This document shows, one piece after another, positions 63,855 through 64,000 of a DNA stretch of 64,000 nt. Source of the DNA: Desulfobotulus pelophilus (GTDB lineage: Bacteria; Desulfobacterota; Desulfobacteria; Desulfobacterales; ASO4-4); NCBI RefSeq assembly GCF_026155325.1, contig NZ_JAPFPW010000007.1:98508-162507 (forward strand). Direction: 5' to 3'. Made by a program: the position numbers and the translations under genes. The notes under the pieces were generated by a model. It had not been told where the DNA came from and made no database searches. It was given only the letters and a program-made list of their open reading frames with translations. Within the stretch, counting starts at the first letter, position 1. Each line of letters starts with the position of its first letter.

Positions 63855-64000
63855 CTACCCGCCTGCTTTACGCTTTTGATAAATGCCCAGCCTGCGCATG
63901 CGGCTGCGGAGGGTATTGGGGTTGATGCCCAGCAGCTCTGCGGCTCCACCAGCTCCGTGAATCTGGCCGCCTGAGTGTTCCAGTGCTTTGCGGATATGAC
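63855..64000 (-). CDS. C-terminal end of a sigma-54-dependent activator, cut by the window edge
   Basis: The frame, read leftward from the right edge, gives HIRKALEHSGGQIHGAGGAA, then ELLGINPNTLRSRMRRLGIY and stops at 63855-63857. This is a Fis-type helix-turn-helix nearly identical in protein to that of the truncated gene at 57631. The rest lies outside the window, so it may be the intact paralogue. Confidence 0.8.
   Translation of the reverse strand, partial: HIRKALEHSGGQIHGAGGAAELLGINPNTLRSRMRRLGIYQKRKAGG
63891..64000. repeat. 110-bp direct repeat, right boundary of the accessory island
   Basis: The partner of 57661-57770. The similarity probably continues past the window edge, because it is still strong at base 64000. 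Confidence 0.85.

Noticed and set aside
63638..63949. 103-codon minus-strand frame overlapping the right-edge activator
   Set aside because: It is out of frame with the conserved helix-turn-helix, and a matching shadow frame exists at the left copy (57516-57857).

Overview
The window is about 64 kb of a mid-GC, Gram-negative, anaerobic-type chromosome. A mesophilic sulfate reducer of the Desulfobacterota is the best fit, and a Desulfobotulus/Desulfoluna-like lineage is plausible; the genus is a guess. Reasons: a double-cubane-cluster (2-hydroxyacyl-CoA dehydratase-like) reductase with its ATPase activase, a biotin-dependent acyl-CoA/oxoacid carboxyltransferase with a Na+-pump-type beta subunit, a large acyl-CoA dehydrogenase beside an enoyl-CoA hydratase, outer-membrane proteins, a TonB system, and a NifA-like activator beside amtB-glnB-glnA. 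No tRNA, rRNA, CRISPR array or complete insertion sequence was found.

Layout. 0-1 kb: the end of a GyrI-domain protein and a small hypothetical gene. 1.5-6.8 kb (+): double-cubane reductase, activase, YedE-type Se/S transporter, TusA-like carrier, DUF3343 protein and an NAD(P)HX-dehydratase-like protein; together they look like one selenium/sulfur or small-molecule reduction system. 7.2-14.6 kb: TonB-dependent receptor with an STN domain converging on an AraC regulator, an old-yellow-enzyme reductase, a MocR regulator and an EamA exporter. 14.6-19.9 kb (-): a six-gene TonB2-type operon (DUF3450, TtpC, ExbB, ExbD, TonB, TPR) with overlapping gene ends. Three of its genes carry the same double-palindromic repeat translated in frame at the N-terminus. 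20.1-26.2 kb: a non-classical chaperone-usher locus, with a 1287-residue usher-like protein (SdrD-type and SPOR domains) converging on a PapD-like chaperone and two DUF4402 pilin-like genes.

26.4-28.7 kb: a shikimate-kinase-like gene and an OmpA protein with calcium-binding repeats. 28.9-43 kb: nitrogen and amino-group metabolism (NifA-like activator, glnA, glnB, amtB, glnD, gdhA, carB). 43-50 kb: thioesterase, acyl-CoA dehydrogenase, MarR regulator, enoyl-CoA hydratase, DksA/TraR protein, Fe-dependent alcohol dehydrogenase and a hypothetical gene. CTTG-N4-CAAG-like sites before the fatty-acid genes suggest a MarR regulon. 50.4-57.1 kb (-): a carboxyltransferase / Na+ decarboxylase operon that includes a cyclic-nucleotide-binding-like protein.

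57.6-64 kb is an accessory island bounded by two homologous 3' ends of sigma-54 activator genes. It holds a truncated activator joined head-to-head to a truncated DUF4857 gene, a low-GC BrnT/BrnA-like toxin-antitoxin pair between two copies of the DUF4857 3' end, an HNH nuclease gene with a small membrane-protein gene, a YefM/YoeB pair and msrB-msrA. All calls come from reading the sequence by eye; no database search was possible.
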